A stretch of 64,000 nucleotides of DNA from Sphingobium sp. MI1205 (lineage in GTDB: Bacteria; Pseudomonadota; Alphaproteobacteria; Sphingomonadales; Sphingomonadaceae): positions 1,245,501 through 1,309,500 of the forward strand of contig NZ_CP005188.1 in the NCBI RefSeq assembly GCF_001563285.1, written 5' to 3'. Position 1 is the stretch's first letter. Each line of letters starts with the position of its first letter. Shown here one piece after another: positions 19,775-29,732 of this stretch. A model generated the notes under the pieces. That model was not told the DNA's origin, made no database searches, and saw only the letters and a program-made list of their open reading frames with translations. The position numbers and the translations under genes were made by a program.

Positions 19775-21661
19775 TCACCCCCGCAACCACGCACCAATCA
19801 GCGCCATCAGCCCCCGCTCATCAGCGGAACTCGAAGCCCTCGGCGCGCCATAGCCCCGGCACTCGAGACAATCGGCGCGCATGCCTGCGCCGCTTAGCAA
19901 GCCGCGAACGTCCGCAATCGCCTGCATGGCCCAGCGGCGCTGGATCATCGCCTGACGGCTCAGCATGTCGCGGCCGGTCTCTGCATCTTCGTCTTCGCGT
20001 TCCGTCATCGACTGGATGAACTCAGCGAATTTGTCAGGTTCCTTTTCGATCCGATAGGCCTTCGCCTTGGCGGGATCGAGCTTGGCGAGCTTTGCGGCTT
20101 CGGCAATCGCGTCCTCCAGCCCACCGAAGCGATCGACGAGGCCAATCTGCCGCGCGGTGCCGCCGTCCCATACGCGGCCCTGTGCGATCGCGTCGATCTG
20201 CTGGGGCGATTTGCCTCGCGCCTTGGCGACCAGGCCGACGAAGCGGCCATAGATGTCCTCGACCCCCATCTGCATGATGCGGTCGAATTCGGGCGTCGTG
20301 CCACCCGCAAGGTCCGGCTGGCCGGACAGCGGCGTGGTGCGCACGCCATCGGTAGTAATTCCGATCTTTGCCAGCGTTCCTTCAAAGCTGGGCAAGATAC
20401 CGAAAACGCCAATCGAACCCGTGATCGTGCCGGGTTCGGCAAAGATCATATCGGCGGGAGTCGAAACCCAATAGCCCCCGCTCGCCGCGACATTGCCCAT
20501 AGAGGCTACGATCGGCAGCCCTTCGCGCTTTGCCTCCAATATGGCCTGCCGGATCTTTTCCGACGCCATCACCGATCCGCCCGGAGAATCGACACGCACG
20601 ACGAGTGCCTTCAAATCCTTCTCCGACAGGGCTTTGTAGAGCAGGGCTGAGATGGTGTCGCCAGCCGCGCTGCCGGGGCCGGCCTCGCCATCGACGATGT
20701 CTCCCGCAATGGTGATGACACCGATCTGGCCATTATTCGCTGGCCTATGGGCCTTTGCATAGGTGGTGAGATCGATGCTGGCGAAGTCCCCGGCGCGATC
20801 GTCCGATGGTTCGCCCGCGACCTGGGCCACGCGCTCGCCAAAGGCTGCTTCATCGCCCAGCCGGTCGATCAGCCCTGCATTCTGCCCCGCCTTGGCCAGA
20901 TTGCCGCGCGCAGCCTCCGCCGCGGCCGCCGGATTGGCGACATAGGCCGCCAGCTTCGCCTTGGGCCGTGCTTTGGATACTTCATCCTGCCAGTCCTGCC
21001 ACAATGTGTCAGCCAGCGCCTGATTGGCCTGTCGCGCCTCGGGCGATTGGTCGGTGCGGATGAAGGGTTCGACGAAGCTCTTGTAGGTGCCGACGCGATA
21101 GACATGGGTGTTGACGCCCAGCTTGTCGATCAACCCCTTGTAATAGAGGCCCGACCCGCCCCGGCCCAATATGGCGACCCCGCCCAGCGGATCGACCCAT
21201 GTCTCGCTGGCATGGGCCGCCAGTTGGTAGCTGTCGTCGGTATAGATGGTGGCGAAGGCGAAGACCGGCTTCTTCGCTGCGCGCACGGCGTCCAGCGCCT
21301 TGCCGACACGGGACAGGGCGACCTGACCACCGCCCATGAAGCCGTCCAGGTTCAGAACGACCGCCTTGACCTTGCTGTCCGTCTTCGCCGCTTCGAGCGC
21401 GGTGACGATGTCGGCCAGGCGATATTCCTTCATGTCCGGCCCGGACCCGGCGAGCAGCGAAAAGGGGTCCATCTCCGCAGGCTGTTCGACAATCGTGCCG
21501 TCCAGCTTCAGCAGTAGCGCCCCGCTGCTCACGCTGCGGGCAGGCTTGGGAGACCAGGAAAGCGCGGCATAGAGCAGGCCGAAAAAGCCGAGCAGGAACA
21601 GCAGCACCAGCCCGTCCTTGATCGCGACCAATATGCGCCAAACGCCCTTCACAAATGCCAA
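19775..21661 (-). CDS. sppA: signal peptide peptidase SppA, 67K type
   Basis: A 628-residue membrane-anchored serine protease that degrades cleaved signal peptides. It has an N-terminal transmembrane anchor (about 15-37) and two tandem peptidase S49 repeats as in E. coli SppA (618 residues). The nucleophile is the Ser in [12 protein letters not shown], in the C-terminal half, and the general base Lys lies in the YKSFVEPF segment of the N-terminal half. The TTG at 21659-21661 is proposed as start because AAAGGA lies 10 bases upstream and the resulting AFVKGVW... matches the family N-terminus. An ATG at 21787 would add 42 unlikely residues and overlap the gpmA promoter. Confidence 0.93.
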   Translation of the reverse strand: MAFVKGVWRILVAIKDGLVLLFLLGFFGLLYAALSWSPKPARSVSSGALLLKLDGTIVEQPAEMDPFSLLAGSGPDMKEYRLADIVTALEAAKTDSKVKAVVLNLDGFMGGGQVALSRVGKALDAVRAAKKPVFAFATIYTDDSYQLAAHASETWVDPLGGVAILGRGGSGLYYKGLIDKLGVNTHVYRVGTYKSFVEPFIRTDQSPEARQANQALADTLWQDWQDEVSKARPKAKLAAYVANPAAAAEAARGNLAKAGQNAGLIDRLGDEAAFGERVAQVAGEPSDDRAGDFASIDLTTYAKAHRPANNGQIGVITIAGDIVDGEAGPGSAAGDTISALLYKALSEKDLKALVVRVDSPGGSVMASEKIRQAILEAKREGLPIVASMGNVAASGGYWVSTPADMIFAEPGTITGSIGVFGILPSFEGTLAKIGITTDGVRTTPLSGQPDLAGGTTPEFDRIMQMGVEDIYGRFVGLVAKARGKSPQQIDAIAQGRVWDGGTARQIGLVDRFGGLEDAIAEAAKLAKLDPAKAKAYRIEKEPDKFAEFIQSMTEREDEDAETGRDMLSRQAMIQRRWAMQAIADVRGLLSGAGMRADCLECRGYGAPRASSSADERGLMALIGAWLRG

Positions 21662-21814
21662 GTTGCCGGTTCCTTTTCCAGATGTCCTTCGAGCTATCCG
21701 ATCGGCGGACCGACTGCAATGTGGGGCGGAAGGCCCGGCGCACAAGCTTGCGCCCATGATTTCCGGCGCTATGGGATGCGCCAACATTCGCTCTTAGTGC
21801 AGGAGACGCGTTTC

Positions 21815-22501
21815 ATGTCCCAACTCGTTCTGATCCGTCATGGCCAATCGGCCTGGAACCTGGAAAATCGCTTCACCGGCTGGTGGGACGTCGACCTGAC
21901 GGAAAAGGGTGTCGATGAGGCGCGGGCTGCTGGCCGGTTGCTGGCTGAAAAGGGACTGGATTTCGATCGCTGCTTCACTTCGGTCCAGACCCGCGCGATC
22001 AAGACGCTGAACCTCGCGCTGGAGGAAATGGGGCGGCTGTGGCTACCGGTTGAAAAGGACTGGCGTCTCAATGAGCGTCATTATGGCGGGCTGACCGGCC
22101 TCAACAAGGCGGAGACGGCCGCCAAGCATGGCGACGCGCAGGTGAAGATCTGGCGCCGCAGCTTCGACATTCCGCCTCCGGTGCTGGAGCCGGGCGGTGA
22201 GTTCGACCTGTCGAAGGACCGGCGCTATGACGGCATCGCCATCCCCTCGACGGAATCGCTCAAGGACACGATCGCGCGGGTGCTGCCCTATTGGGAAAGC
22301 CGGATCGTGCCGGAGCTGAAGGCGGGCAAGCGCGTCCTCATTTCCGCCCACGGCAATTCGCTCCGTGCGCTGGTAAAACATCTGTCGGGCATTCCCGACG
22401 ATGAAATCACCGAACTGGAAATCCCGACCGGACAGCCGATCGTCTATGAGCTTTCCGACGATCTGACGGCGACGGACCGCTATTATCTGTCGGAGCGCTA
22501 A
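21815..22501 (+). CDS. gpmA: 2,3-bisphosphoglycerate-dependent phosphoglycerate mutase
   Basis: A 228-residue histidine phosphatase-fold enzyme interconverting 3- and 2-phosphoglycerate in glycolysis and gluconeogenesis. The phospho-accepting His is in [10 protein letters not shown] (about residue 8). [14 protein letters not shown] and the second His in [11 protein letters not shown] are present, and the RRSFDIPPP loop marks the dPGM subgroup. AGGAGA lies 8 bases before the ATG at 21815. It is divergent from sppA. Confidence 0.97.
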   Translation: MSQLVLIRHGQSAWNLENRFTGWWDVDLTEKGVDEARAAGRLLAEKGLDFDRCFTSVQTRAIKTLNLALEEMGRLWLPVEKDWRLNERHYGGLTGLNKAETAAKHGDAQVKIWRRSFDIPPPVLEPGGEFDLSKDRRYDGIAIPSTESLKDTIARVLPYWESRIVPELKAGKRVLISAHGNSLRALVKHLSGIPDDEITELEIPTGQPIVYELSDDLTATDRYYLSER

Positions 22502-22583
22502 GTCCGCCAAATCCCGCATTGCCCCTTGCCGGTCCTGCCGCTAAGGGGCTTTGCTTTCCGCGCCATCAGGGGAAGTCAGGCGA

Positions 22584-23075
22584 ATGACCGGAGAGAGCGC
22601 CGCCACAGTCGGTATCATCATGGGATCGCGGTCCGATTGGGAAACCATGCGCCACGCGTCCGAGACGCTGACGGCGCTTGGCGTAGCCCATGAGTGCAAG
22701 GTCGTGTCGGCCCATCGCACGCCGCAGCGCCTCTACGACTATGCCACAGGCGCTGTGTCGCGGGGCCTGAAGGTCATCATCGCGGGAGCCGGGGGTGCGG
22801 CGCATCTTCCAGGCATGGCCGCTTCGATGACGCGCTTGCCGGTGCTGGGAGTGCCGGTTGAGTCTAAGTCGCTCAAGGGCATGGATTCGCTGCTGTCCAT
22901 CGTTCAGATGCCGGGTGGCATTCCCGTCGGCACGCTGGCCATCGGTAAGCCAGGCGCGATCAACGCGGCCCTGCTGGCGGCTTCCATCCTGGCGACCACC
23001 GACGATGCTCTGGCCGAGCGGCTGGACATGTGGCGGGAAAAGCAGACCGACGATGTCGCGGAGACTCCGGAATAA
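22584..23075 (+). CDS. purE: N5-carboxyaminoimidazole ribonucleotide mutase
   Basis: A 163-residue class I PurE, which converts N5-CAIR to CAIR in purine synthesis. The phosphate-binding [13 protein letters not shown] lies at the N-terminus, followed by SAHRTPQRL and [11 protein letters not shown]. The purK gene starts one base after the stop (TAAGATG), so the two-step pathway is encoded as a tight pair. The ATG at 22584 is chosen because it begins just before the first beta strand. Confidence 0.97.
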   Translation: MTGESAATVGIIMGSRSDWETMRHASETLTALGVAHECKVVSAHRTPQRLYDYATGAVSRGLKVIIAGAGGAAHLPGMAASMTRLPVLGVPVESKSLKGMDSLLSIVQMPGGIPVGTLAIGKPGAINAALLAASILATTDDALAERLDMWREKQTDDVAETPE

Positions 23076-23076
23076 G

Positions 23077-24147
23077 ATGACGACGATCCTGCCCGGTTCC
23101 ACCATCGGCATTCTTGGCGGCGGCCAGCTCGGCCGGATGATTGCGATCGCCGCCGCGCAGTTGGGCTATCGCACCCATATCTACGCGCCGGAAACGAGCG
23201 GCCCTGCCGCAGACGTTTCCCCCCGCTGGACCCATGGCGCATATGAGGACGCGTCGGCGCTCGCAGCCTTCGCGGACAGTGTCGATGTCGTCACCTACGA
23301 ATTTGAGAATATTGATCCCGGCGCGGTCGAGGTGCTGTCCACACATGGATTGGTGCGGCCCGGTGCCGCCGCCTTGCGCGTTGCGCAGGACCGGCTGGCG
23401 GAAAAGAATTTCGTCCGCGATCTGGGCGGGCTCACCGCACCCTTCGCCTCGGTCGAGAGCCTTGACGACCTTGAGCAGGCGATCTCCACGATCGGCAGTC
23501 GCGCGATCCTGAAAACCAATCGCATGGGCTATGACGGCAAGGGGCAGGCGCGCCTCAATGAGCCGGGCGATGCGGTCGGCGCATGGAACTCGATTGGCAG
23601 GCAGAGTGCGATACTGGAAGGCTTCGTCACCTTCGAGGAGGAGTTTTCGGTCATCCTGGCGCGAGGCGTCGATGGCGGCATCCGTTTCTGGGATTCGCCT
23701 GCCAACGTCCATGTCGATGGCATCCTTTCCACCTCTACTGCGCCTGGTGGCGAACGGATCGAGGCGCAGGTCGATGCGGCCCGCGCCCTTGCGGCGCAGG
23801 TGGCGCAGGCGCTCGACTATGTCGGCGTGCTGACGCTGGAGTTTTTTGCGAGCGCCGATGGTCCCGTCTTCAACGAAATGGCCCCGCGCGTCCATAATAG
23901 CGGCCATTGGACGATCGAGGGCGCCGTCACCAGCCAGTTTGAAAATCATGTTCGCGCCATTTGCGGCCTGCCGCTCGGCGACACGGCGCTCGCCGCTAGC
24001 AGCGTGTATATGCGCAACCTGATCGGCGAAGAGGCCAATGACTGGCAGGCGATCCTGACCGACCCGGTCAACCACCTGCATCTCTATGGCAAGCATGAGG
24101 CGCGCGCTGGCCGCAAGATGGGCCATGTCACCCGGCTGACATTGTGA
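23077..24147 (+). CDS. purK: N5-carboxyaminoimidazole ribonucleotide synthase
   Basis: A 356-residue ATP-grasp enzyme that carboxylates AIR using bicarbonate and ATP to give N5-CAIR, the substrate of PurE. GILGGGQLGRM opens the biotin-carboxylase-like N-terminal domain. KTNRMGYDGKGQ and EFFASADGPVFNEMAPRVHNS-type residues form the ATP site (seen as VFNEMAPRVHNSGHW). The start is one base after purE, and its stop overlaps the folA start by 4 bases (GTGA). Confidence 0.97.
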   Translation: MTTILPGSTIGILGGGQLGRMIAIAAAQLGYRTHIYAPETSGPAADVSPRWTHGAYEDASALAAFADSVDVVTYEFENIDPGAVEVLSTHGLVRPGAAALRVAQDRLAEKNFVRDLGGLTAPFASVESLDDLEQAISTIGSRAILKTNRMGYDGKGQARLNEPGDAVGAWNSIGRQSAILEGFVTFEEEFSVILARGVDGGIRFWDSPANVHVDGILSTSTAPGGERIEAQVDAARALAAQVAQALDYVGVLTLEFFASADGPVFNEMAPRVHNSGHWTIEGAVTSQFENHVRAICGLPLGDTALAASSVYMRNLIGEEANDWQAILTDPVNHLHLYGKHEARAGRKMGHVTRLTL

Positions 24148-24644
24148 GTGCAACGGCTGAAATCGTTCTGGTCCTTGCCCGCGCCGATAATGGCGTGATC
24201 GGCAGGGACGGGGGCTTGCCCTGGCACTTGCCCGCCGACCTGAAGCATTTCAAGGCCTTGACCATTGGTCATCCCATGATCATGGGACGCAAGACATTTG
24301 ACAGCCTGCCCGGCTTGCTGCCCGGCCGCCGCCACATCGTCCTGACCCGTGACGTGGAATGGACGGGGGAGGGCGGGGAAGTTGCGCATGACGTTGCCGG
24401 GGCGATCCGGCTGGCCGATGCGCCCGTCGTCATGGTGATAGGCGGCGCGGAAATCCACCATCTGTTCCTGCCGCAAGCCGACCGTATCGAACTGACCGAG
24501 GTGCATCTGGACCCGCCCGGCGACGCGGCCATACCTTATCCCGATGCTGCCGAATGGCAGGAGGTCGCGCGGCAGGATCATTCCGCACAAGGCGACTATC
24601 CCGCCTACAGCTTTGTCACCTTCCGCCGCCGCACTGCGCCATGA
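24144..24644 (+). CDS. folA: dihydrofolate reductase
   Basis: A 166-residue NADPH-dependent dihydrofolate reductase. The hallmark LPWHLPADLKHFK, GRKTFDSLP, the NADPH-binding GRRHIVLTRD and the VIGGAEIH motifs are all intact. The acidic active-site residue is the Asp in PADL. The start is GTG at 24144, overlapping the purK TGA as GTGA, which implies translational coupling. Purine, folate and flavin cofactor genes are grouped here, all upstream of ileS. Confidence 0.96.
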   Translation: MSATAEIVLVLARADNGVIGRDGGLPWHLPADLKHFKALTIGHPMIMGRKTFDSLPGLLPGRRHIVLTRDVEWTGEGGEVAHDVAGAIRLADAPVVMVIGGAEIHHLFLPQADRIELTEVHLDPPGDAAIPYPDAAEWQEVARQDHSAQGDYPAYSFVTFRRRTAP

Positions 24645-24687
24645 AGCCGCATTGCCAGCGGCGGGGCGCGACCCTATAGCCACCGCC

Positions 24688-25629
24688 ATGGAGCGGCTTG
24701 AAAGCGGCGTACCGATCCCTGCGCATCTGCGCGGGAGCATCATGGCGCTGGGCAATTTTGATGGGTTTCACCTCGGCCATCAGGCGGTCGTGGGCCGGGC
24801 GGTCGTTCGCGCCCGCGCGGAGGGGCGTCCCGTCATCGTCGCGACATTCGATCCGCACCCCATGCGCCTTTTCCGGCCCGACACGCCCTGGTTTCGCCTG
24901 ACGTCACTGGATCAGCGGCAGGCATTGTTCGCCGCCGCCGGGGCGGATGCGATGCTGGTATTCGCCTTCACGCGCCAACTGGCCGCGTTGGACCCGGAGC
25001 AATTCGTCGAACTGCTCGTCGAGGGCATGGGCGTCGCGGGGGTCGTCACGGGACAGGATTTCACCTTCGGACAAGGGCGTAGCGGCACGGTTGCTACGCT
25101 GGCCGAGTTGGGCGCAGCCCGCGGCATGAGCGCTGAAGCGGTCGCGCCAGTCACGGATGAAAAGGATGAAGTCGTCTCCTCCAGCCGCATCCGTGCTGCC
25201 TTGAGGACGGGGGACTGCGCCGAGGCGACCCGCCTGCTGACCCGGCCCTTCACCATTCAGGGGATCGTCCAGCATGGTGACAAGCTGGGCCGCACGATCG
25301 GCTTTCCCACCGCCAATATCGACTTGGGGCACTATCTGCGCCCGGCTTACGGCATCTACGCCGTGCGCGGCCTGCTGCCGGACGGGCGCGTGCTGGATGG
25401 TGCGGCAAATCTGGGCGTGCGCCCCAGCTTCAACCCGCCCAAGGAACTGCTGGAACCGCATTTCTTCGACTTTGCCGAAAGCCTCTACGATCAGTGCATC
25501 CAAGTGCAGTTGATCGAATATCTTCGCCCCGAAGCGAAATATGATGGGCTGGAAGCACTGACCGCGCAGATTGCCAGGGACTGCGACGCCGCGCGGCAAA
25601 TCCTTGCGGGAACGCCGCGCCTCGCCTAA
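24688..25629 (+). CDS. ribF: bifunctional riboflavin kinase / FAD synthetase
   Basis: A 313-residue bifunctional enzyme making FMN and FAD from riboflavin. The N-terminal adenylyltransferase domain has GNFDGFHLGHQ (HxGH) and SSSRIRAAL; the C-terminal flavokinase domain has KLGRTIGFPTANI. The length is normal. The ATG at 24688 has no strong ribosome binding site. It lies 43 bases after folA and 45 before ileS, matching the common ribF-ileS-lspA order in proteobacteria. Confidence 0.95.
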   Translation: MERLESGVPIPAHLRGSIMALGNFDGFHLGHQAVVGRAVVRARAEGRPVIVATFDPHPMRLFRPDTPWFRLTSLDQRQALFAAAGADAMLVFAFTRQLAALDPEQFVELLVEGMGVAGVVTGQDFTFGQGRSGTVATLAELGAARGMSAEAVAPVTDEKDEVVSSSRIRAALRTGDCAEATRLLTRPFTIQGIVQHGDKLGRTIGFPTANIDLGHYLRPAYGIYAVRGLLPDGRVLDGAANLGVRPSFNPPKELLEPHFFDFAESLYDQCIQVQLIEYLRPEAKYDGLEALTAQIARDCDAARQILAGTPRLA

Positions 25630-25674
25630 TGCCGCGCGGATATTCCAGCATATAGTTTAACCGCGCGGACCTCC

Positions 25675-28509
25675 ATGACCGACCAGCCTGATTATAAGTC
25701 CACCGTTTTCCTGCCCGTGACCGACTTTCCGATGAAGGCGGGTCTTGCGCAGAAGGAACCGGCCATCCTCGCGCGTTGGGAGGAAATGGACCTCTACGGC
25801 AAGCTGCGGGAGCGGCGGAAAGGTCGCGAACGCTTCATCCTGCATGACGGCCCGCCCTACGCCAATGGCGACATCCATATGGGCCATGCGATGAACAAGG
25901 TGCTGAAGGATATCATCGTCCGAAGCCAGTCGCTGCTCGGCAAGGACGCGCCCTATGTGCCCGGCTGGGACTGCCACGGCCTTCCGATCGAATGGAAGAT
26001 CGAGGAGGAATATCGCAAGAAAAAGCAGAATAAGGACGAGGTTCCGGCCCAGGAATTCCGCGCCCAGTGCCGCGCCTATGCGGACAAGTGGGTCGGCGTT
26101 CAGAAGGAGCAGTTCAAGCGCCTTGGCGTCATGGGCGACTGGGATGATCCCTATCTCACCATGAAGTTCGATGCCGAAGCTACCATCGTTTCAGAACTGC
26201 TGAAGTTCGCTGAAAGCGGCCAGCTTTATCGCGGCGCGAAGCCCGTCATGTGGTCCCCGGTCGAAAAAACCGCGCTGGCCGAGGCGGAAGTCGAATATGA
26301 GGACATCGTCTCGACCCAGATCGACGTGGCGTTCGAGATTGTCGAAGCGCCGAACGCGCCGGAACTGGTCGGCGCGCATGCGGTGATCTGGACGACCACG
26401 GCCTGGACGATTCCGGTCAATCAGGCTTTGGCTTATGGGCCGGAGGTCGACTATGTGCTGCTGGAAGGCGAGGGGCGGAAGTTCATCGTTGCCGAAGCCC
26501 TGATCGGCGCTTTCAAGGAACGCTCGGGCTTCGTCCACGCCCAACCGCACAAGCATTTCAAGGGCGCGGATCTGGCGGGAGCTGTCGCCCGCCACCCAAT
26601 GCACCATCTCGGCGGCTTCTTCGCAAAGCCTCGCCCCTTTCTCGCGGGCGATTTCGTCACTACCGACGCGGGCACCGGCCTAGTCCACATGGCCCCCGAC
26701 CATGGCGAGGACGACTTCGCGCTCTGCAAGACGAACGGCATCAACCCCGTCTTTGCCGTCGAGAATGATGGCAAATATCGCGAGGACTGGCTCTGGCTCG
26801 GCGGTCAGGGATCCGTCATCAACCCGAAATTCGTCGGCAAGGACGGCCCGATCTGCACCGACCTGCGGGAAGCGGGCGGGCTGCTCGCCGCCTCCGACGA
26901 TTTCAAGCACAGCTACCCCCATAGCTGGCGCTCCAAGGCGAAGATCATCTTCCGCTGCACCCCGCAATGGTTCATCCCCATGGACCGTGCGATCAGCGAT
27001 GGCGTCATCCCACGCTGCGCCGAGGAAGAAGCGATCCTCGCCCGCCAGAGCAACGGCGCGACCCTGCGCGGCACTGCGCTCGACGCCATCGAGAACACCC
27101 GCTGGGTGCCGGAGCGCTCGATCAACCGCATCCGCTCGATGGTGGAGGGCCGCCCCGATTGGGTGATCAGCCGCCAGCGCGCATGGGGCGTACCCATCGC
27201 GCTTTATGTGCATCGCAAGACTGGCGAATATCTTGTTGATAAGGCAGTCAATGCCCGCATCATCGAAGCATTCAAGGGTGCAGGTGCAGACGCATGGTTC
27301 GGCGCGGATCATCAGGCGTTGCTCGGCCCCGATTACGACCTTAACGACTATGAGGTGGTGAACGACATTCTCGACGTCTGGTTCGACAGCGGCTCGACCC
27401 ACAGCTTCGTGGTCGAAGGCCGTTACGGCCCCGATGCCCGCGCCGACCTCTATCTAGAAGGCTCCGACCAGCATCGCGGCTGGTTCCAGTCCTCGCTGCT
27501 CGAAAGCAGCGGCACTCGGGGCCGCGCGCCCTATGACGCCGTCCTCACCCACGGCTTCGCGCTGGACGGGCAGGGTCGGAAAATGTCGAAGAGCCTCGGC
27601 AATGTGGTCGATCCGCTGAAGGTCATCGCAGAGAGCGGCTCCGACATATTGCGCGTCTGGGTCGCCAGCACCGATTATTTCGACGATGTCCGCATCGGCA
27701 AGGAAGTGCTGGCCGGTTCCTCCGACGCCTATCGGAAACTTCGCAATACATTCCGTTACTTGCTCGGTGCTCTTTCCGATTTTTCCGAAGAAGAAAAGCT
27801 GCCCGTCAACGAAATGCCGGAGCTGGAGCGCTACATGCTCCACCTGCTCGCCAGGCTCGACATGGACCTCAAGGCTGTGGTCGACAAAGCGGCCGACAGC
27901 GAAAACTGGCTGGAATTCAGCCGCTACACCCGCGCGCTGTTCGACTTCGCCAATAGCGACTTGTCCGCCTTCTTCTTCGATATCCGCAAGGACTGCCTCT
28001 ATTGCGATGCGAAGGCAGATCTCAAGCGCCGTGCCTATCGCACCGTGCTGGACACGCTGTTCCACGCGCTGGTCCGCTACGCCGCGCCGATCATCCCCTT
28101 CACGGCTGAGGAAGTCTGGCAAAGCCGCTATCCAAATCCCGAAGAAAGCGTCCATTTCCTGGAATGGCCGGAAGTCGATGCGACCTGGCTCGACAGCGGC
28201 CTGGACGACAAATGGACCGGGCTGCGTAGCCAGCGCAATCAGGTCAACGAAGCCATCGAACCCCTCCGCCGCGAAAAGGTGATCCGCTCCAGTCTGGAGG
28301 CCGACGTCACGATGGGCGAGCAGGTTCCCAGCGACGGTGTGAACTTCGCCGAAATCGCCATCGTGGCGCGCATCGAAACGGGGGTAGGCGACGGCATCGT
28401 CGTCAAGCCCAGCGACTGGCATAAATGCGGCCGATGCTGGCGTTTGCTGCCGGAGGTGGAGGAGGACGGCGCGCTATGCAATCGTTGCGACGAAGTGCTT
28501 GGCGCATGA
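25675..28509 (+). CDS. ileS: isoleucyl-tRNA synthetase
   Basis: A 944-residue class I aminoacyl-tRNA synthetase. The HIGH-type motif reads GDIHMGHAMNK (about residues 64-74) and the KMSKS motif is in GRKMSKSLGN. The CP1 editing domain lies between them with TTTAWTIPVNQAL. The C-terminal zinc finger CGRCWRLLP ... CNRC is present, as in the bacterial type sensitive to mupirocin. It is followed by lspA, as in many proteobacteria. Confidence 0.98.
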   Translation: MTDQPDYKSTVFLPVTDFPMKAGLAQKEPAILARWEEMDLYGKLRERRKGRERFILHDGPPYANGDIHMGHAMNKVLKDIIVRSQSLLGKDAPYVPGWDCHGLPIEWKIEEEYRKKKQNKDEVPAQEFRAQCRAYADKWVGVQKEQFKRLGVMGDWDDPYLTMKFDAEATIVSELLKFAESGQLYRGAKPVMWSPVEKTALAEAEVEYEDIVSTQIDVAFEIVEAPNAPELVGAHAVIWTTTAWTIPVNQALAYGPEVDYVLLEGEGRKFIVAEALIGAFKERSGFVHAQPHKHFKGADLAGAVARHPMHHLGGFFAKPRPFLAGDFVTTDAGTGLVHMAPDHGEDDFALCKTNGINPVFAVENDGKYREDWLWLGGQGSVINPKFVGKDGPICTDLREAGGLLAASDDFKHSYPHSWRSKAKIIFRCTPQWFIPMDRAISDGVIPRCAEEEAILARQSNGATLRGTALDAIENTRWVPERSINRIRSMVEGRPDWVISRQRAWGVPIALYVHRKTGEYLVDKAVNARIIEAFKGAGADAWFGADHQALLGPDYDLNDYEVVNDILDVWFDSGSTHSFVVEGRYGPDARADLYLEGSDQHRGWFQSSLLESSGTRGRAPYDAVLTHGFALDGQGRKMSKSLGNVVDPLKVIAESGSDILRVWVASTDYFDDVRIGKEVLAGSSDAYRKLRNTFRYLLGALSDFSEEEKLPVNEMPELERYMLHLLARLDMDLKAVVDKAADSENWLEFSRYTRALFDFANSDLSAFFFDIRKDCLYCDAKADLKRRAYRTVLDTLFHALVRYAAPIIPFTAEEVWQSRYPNPEESVHFLEWPEVDATWLDSGLDDKWTGLRSQRNQVNEAIEPLRREKVIRSSLEADVTMGEQVPSDGVNFAEIAIVARIETGVGDGIVVKPSDWHKCGRCWRLLPEVEEDGALCNRCDEVLGA

Positions 28510-28629
28510 TCTTTAGTCTGTCCTACAGTCGCCGCGCCGGGCTATACGCCGGGCGCACTGCTTAATGGCGCATTTCAGGGGTTTCCTCGTGTCACTATCG
28601 TCACTCAAATCCTGCGGCGCGCGTAGCTG

Positions 28630-29142
28630 ATGGTCGCCGTCAATCATCGCCCGCTCGGGTTGACGGTGGCGATCGTCACTTTGGCGCTCGACCAGCTGAT
28701 CAAATATACCGTGGCTTATCCGCTGGCGCTTAAAAGCCGGATGGACGAGGGGATCGAAATCCTGCCGATCTTCCGCCTGCGCTGGCTGGAAAATCGCGGC
28801 GTTTCGATGGGTTTCTTCCACGCCGACACGGACATGATGCGTTGGATACTGGTCGGCATGACAATGCTGATCGCCGGTTTCGTGGGCGTGTGGATGTGGC
28901 GCGAAAAGGCGCGGCAGGATGTCGCTGCGCTAGGCCTCGTACTGGGCGGCGCGATTGGCAATATCGTGGACCGAATCAGGCTGGGCTATGTGATCGACTA
29001 TGCAGACCTGCATTTTGGTGAATGGCGGCCTTTCCTGATTTTCAACCTCGCCGACGCGGCCATCACTTTCGGGGTGCTGATCCTTCTTGCGCGGGCGCTC
29101 CTGCTGCGCGAGAAGGGCGCAAAGACGGAGTCATTGAACTGA
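28630..29142 (+). CDS. lspA: lipoprotein signal peptidase (signal peptidase II)
   Basis: A 170-residue inner-membrane aspartyl protease with four transmembrane helices that cleaves prolipoprotein signal peptides. The catalytic aspartates lie in GNIVDRIRLGYVIDY and FNLADAAI. LDQLIKY and ENRGVSMG are the other conserved boxes. The ATG at 28630 overlaps as TGATG with a 21-codon frame beginning at 28565, which could act as a coupled leader. The next gene encodes a predicted lipoprotein and overlaps by one base, a fitting neighbour. Confidence 0.96.
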   Translation: MVAVNHRPLGLTVAIVTLALDQLIKYTVAYPLALKSRMDEGIEILPIFRLRWLENRGVSMGFFHADTDMMRWILVGMTMLIAGFVGVWMWREKARQDVAALGLVLGGAIGNIVDRIRLGYVIDYADLHFGEWRPFLIFNLADAAITFGVLILLARALLLREKGAKTESLN

Positions 29143-29555
29143 TGCGTAAACTGATCCTCGCCGCTGGCCTGATTTCCTTGCTGTCCGCTTGCGGCGGTGG
29201 CGGCGGCCTTTTCAACCGTTCGCGGCCCGATGAGTTCGCTGTGTCGCGTCAGGCTCCCTTGGTGATCCCGCCCGATTATGCGCTCGTCCCGCCCGCGCCG
29301 GGCACGCCCGCCGCCGCGACCGTCGATTCCGGCCGCGCCGCGATGGACGCGATGTTCGGCGGTCCCGCTCAGCGCAGTGCGGCTGAAAGCTCGGCGCTGA
29401 CGGCTGCGGGGCGCGACAATGCCGCGGCGGGCATTCGCTCGTCGGTTGGCGACCCCGGCACCGAGGTCGTTGATAAGGGCGCGACCACTCGCGAAATCAT
29501 CGCTGCCCCCGAGGGTGACGGTCAGGACGCCCGCGCCGCAATCCCGCAGCCATGA
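29142..29555 (+). CDS. DUF3035 lipoprotein
   Basis: A 137-residue predicted lipoprotein with signal peptide and lipobox LLSAC (Cys about residue 17), a Gly run, then SRPDEFAVSRQAPLVIPPDYALVPP, of which PDEFAV and PPDY are the DUF3035 hallmark. The C-terminal half is Ala/Gly-rich and low in complexity. Its ATG overlaps the lspA TGA (TGATG), so it is coupled to the peptidase that would process it. The function is unknown; the family is common in alphaproteobacteria beside lspA. Confidence 0.88.
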   Translation: MRKLILAAGLISLLSACGGGGGLFNRSRPDEFAVSRQAPLVIPPDYALVPPAPGTPAAATVDSGRAAMDAMFGGPAQRSAAESSALTAAGRDNAAAGIRSSVGDPGTEVVDKGATTREIIAAPEGDGQDARAAIPQP

Positions 29556-29628
29556 TCAATATGACGGCTTGAGGCTGGTTTTCGACAAAAGGTCGTGAAC
29601 CGGCCTATAGGCTTGCCCGATGGCTGGT

Positions 29629-29732
29629 TCAGGGTAGAGGGTTGGTGATCGCCACGCGAAACCAGGTTCCGATCTTCTCCTGATCGATGGATGCGCCCCC
29701 GACCTGTTCGGCGGGTGTGTCGATTTCGATCA
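29629..29732 (-). other. short coding-like frame downstream of dxs, unassigned
   Basis: About 34 codons on the minus strand, with codon choices typical of the local genes, ending in TGA at 29629-29631. The predicted end includes IDTPAEQVGGAS and TWFRVAITNPLP. There is no ATG or good start, and the frame begins inside the dxs 3' end. It could be the remnant of a gene once following dxs, a frameshifted gene, or chance. No family was recognised. Confidence 0.3.

Noticed and set aside
22960..24153. A 397-codon minus-strand frame
   Set aside because: Antisense to purE/purK with no domain similarity; the plus-strand enzymes have all their motifs.
27454..28422. A 322-codon minus-strand frame
   Set aside because: Antisense to the C-terminal half of ileS.
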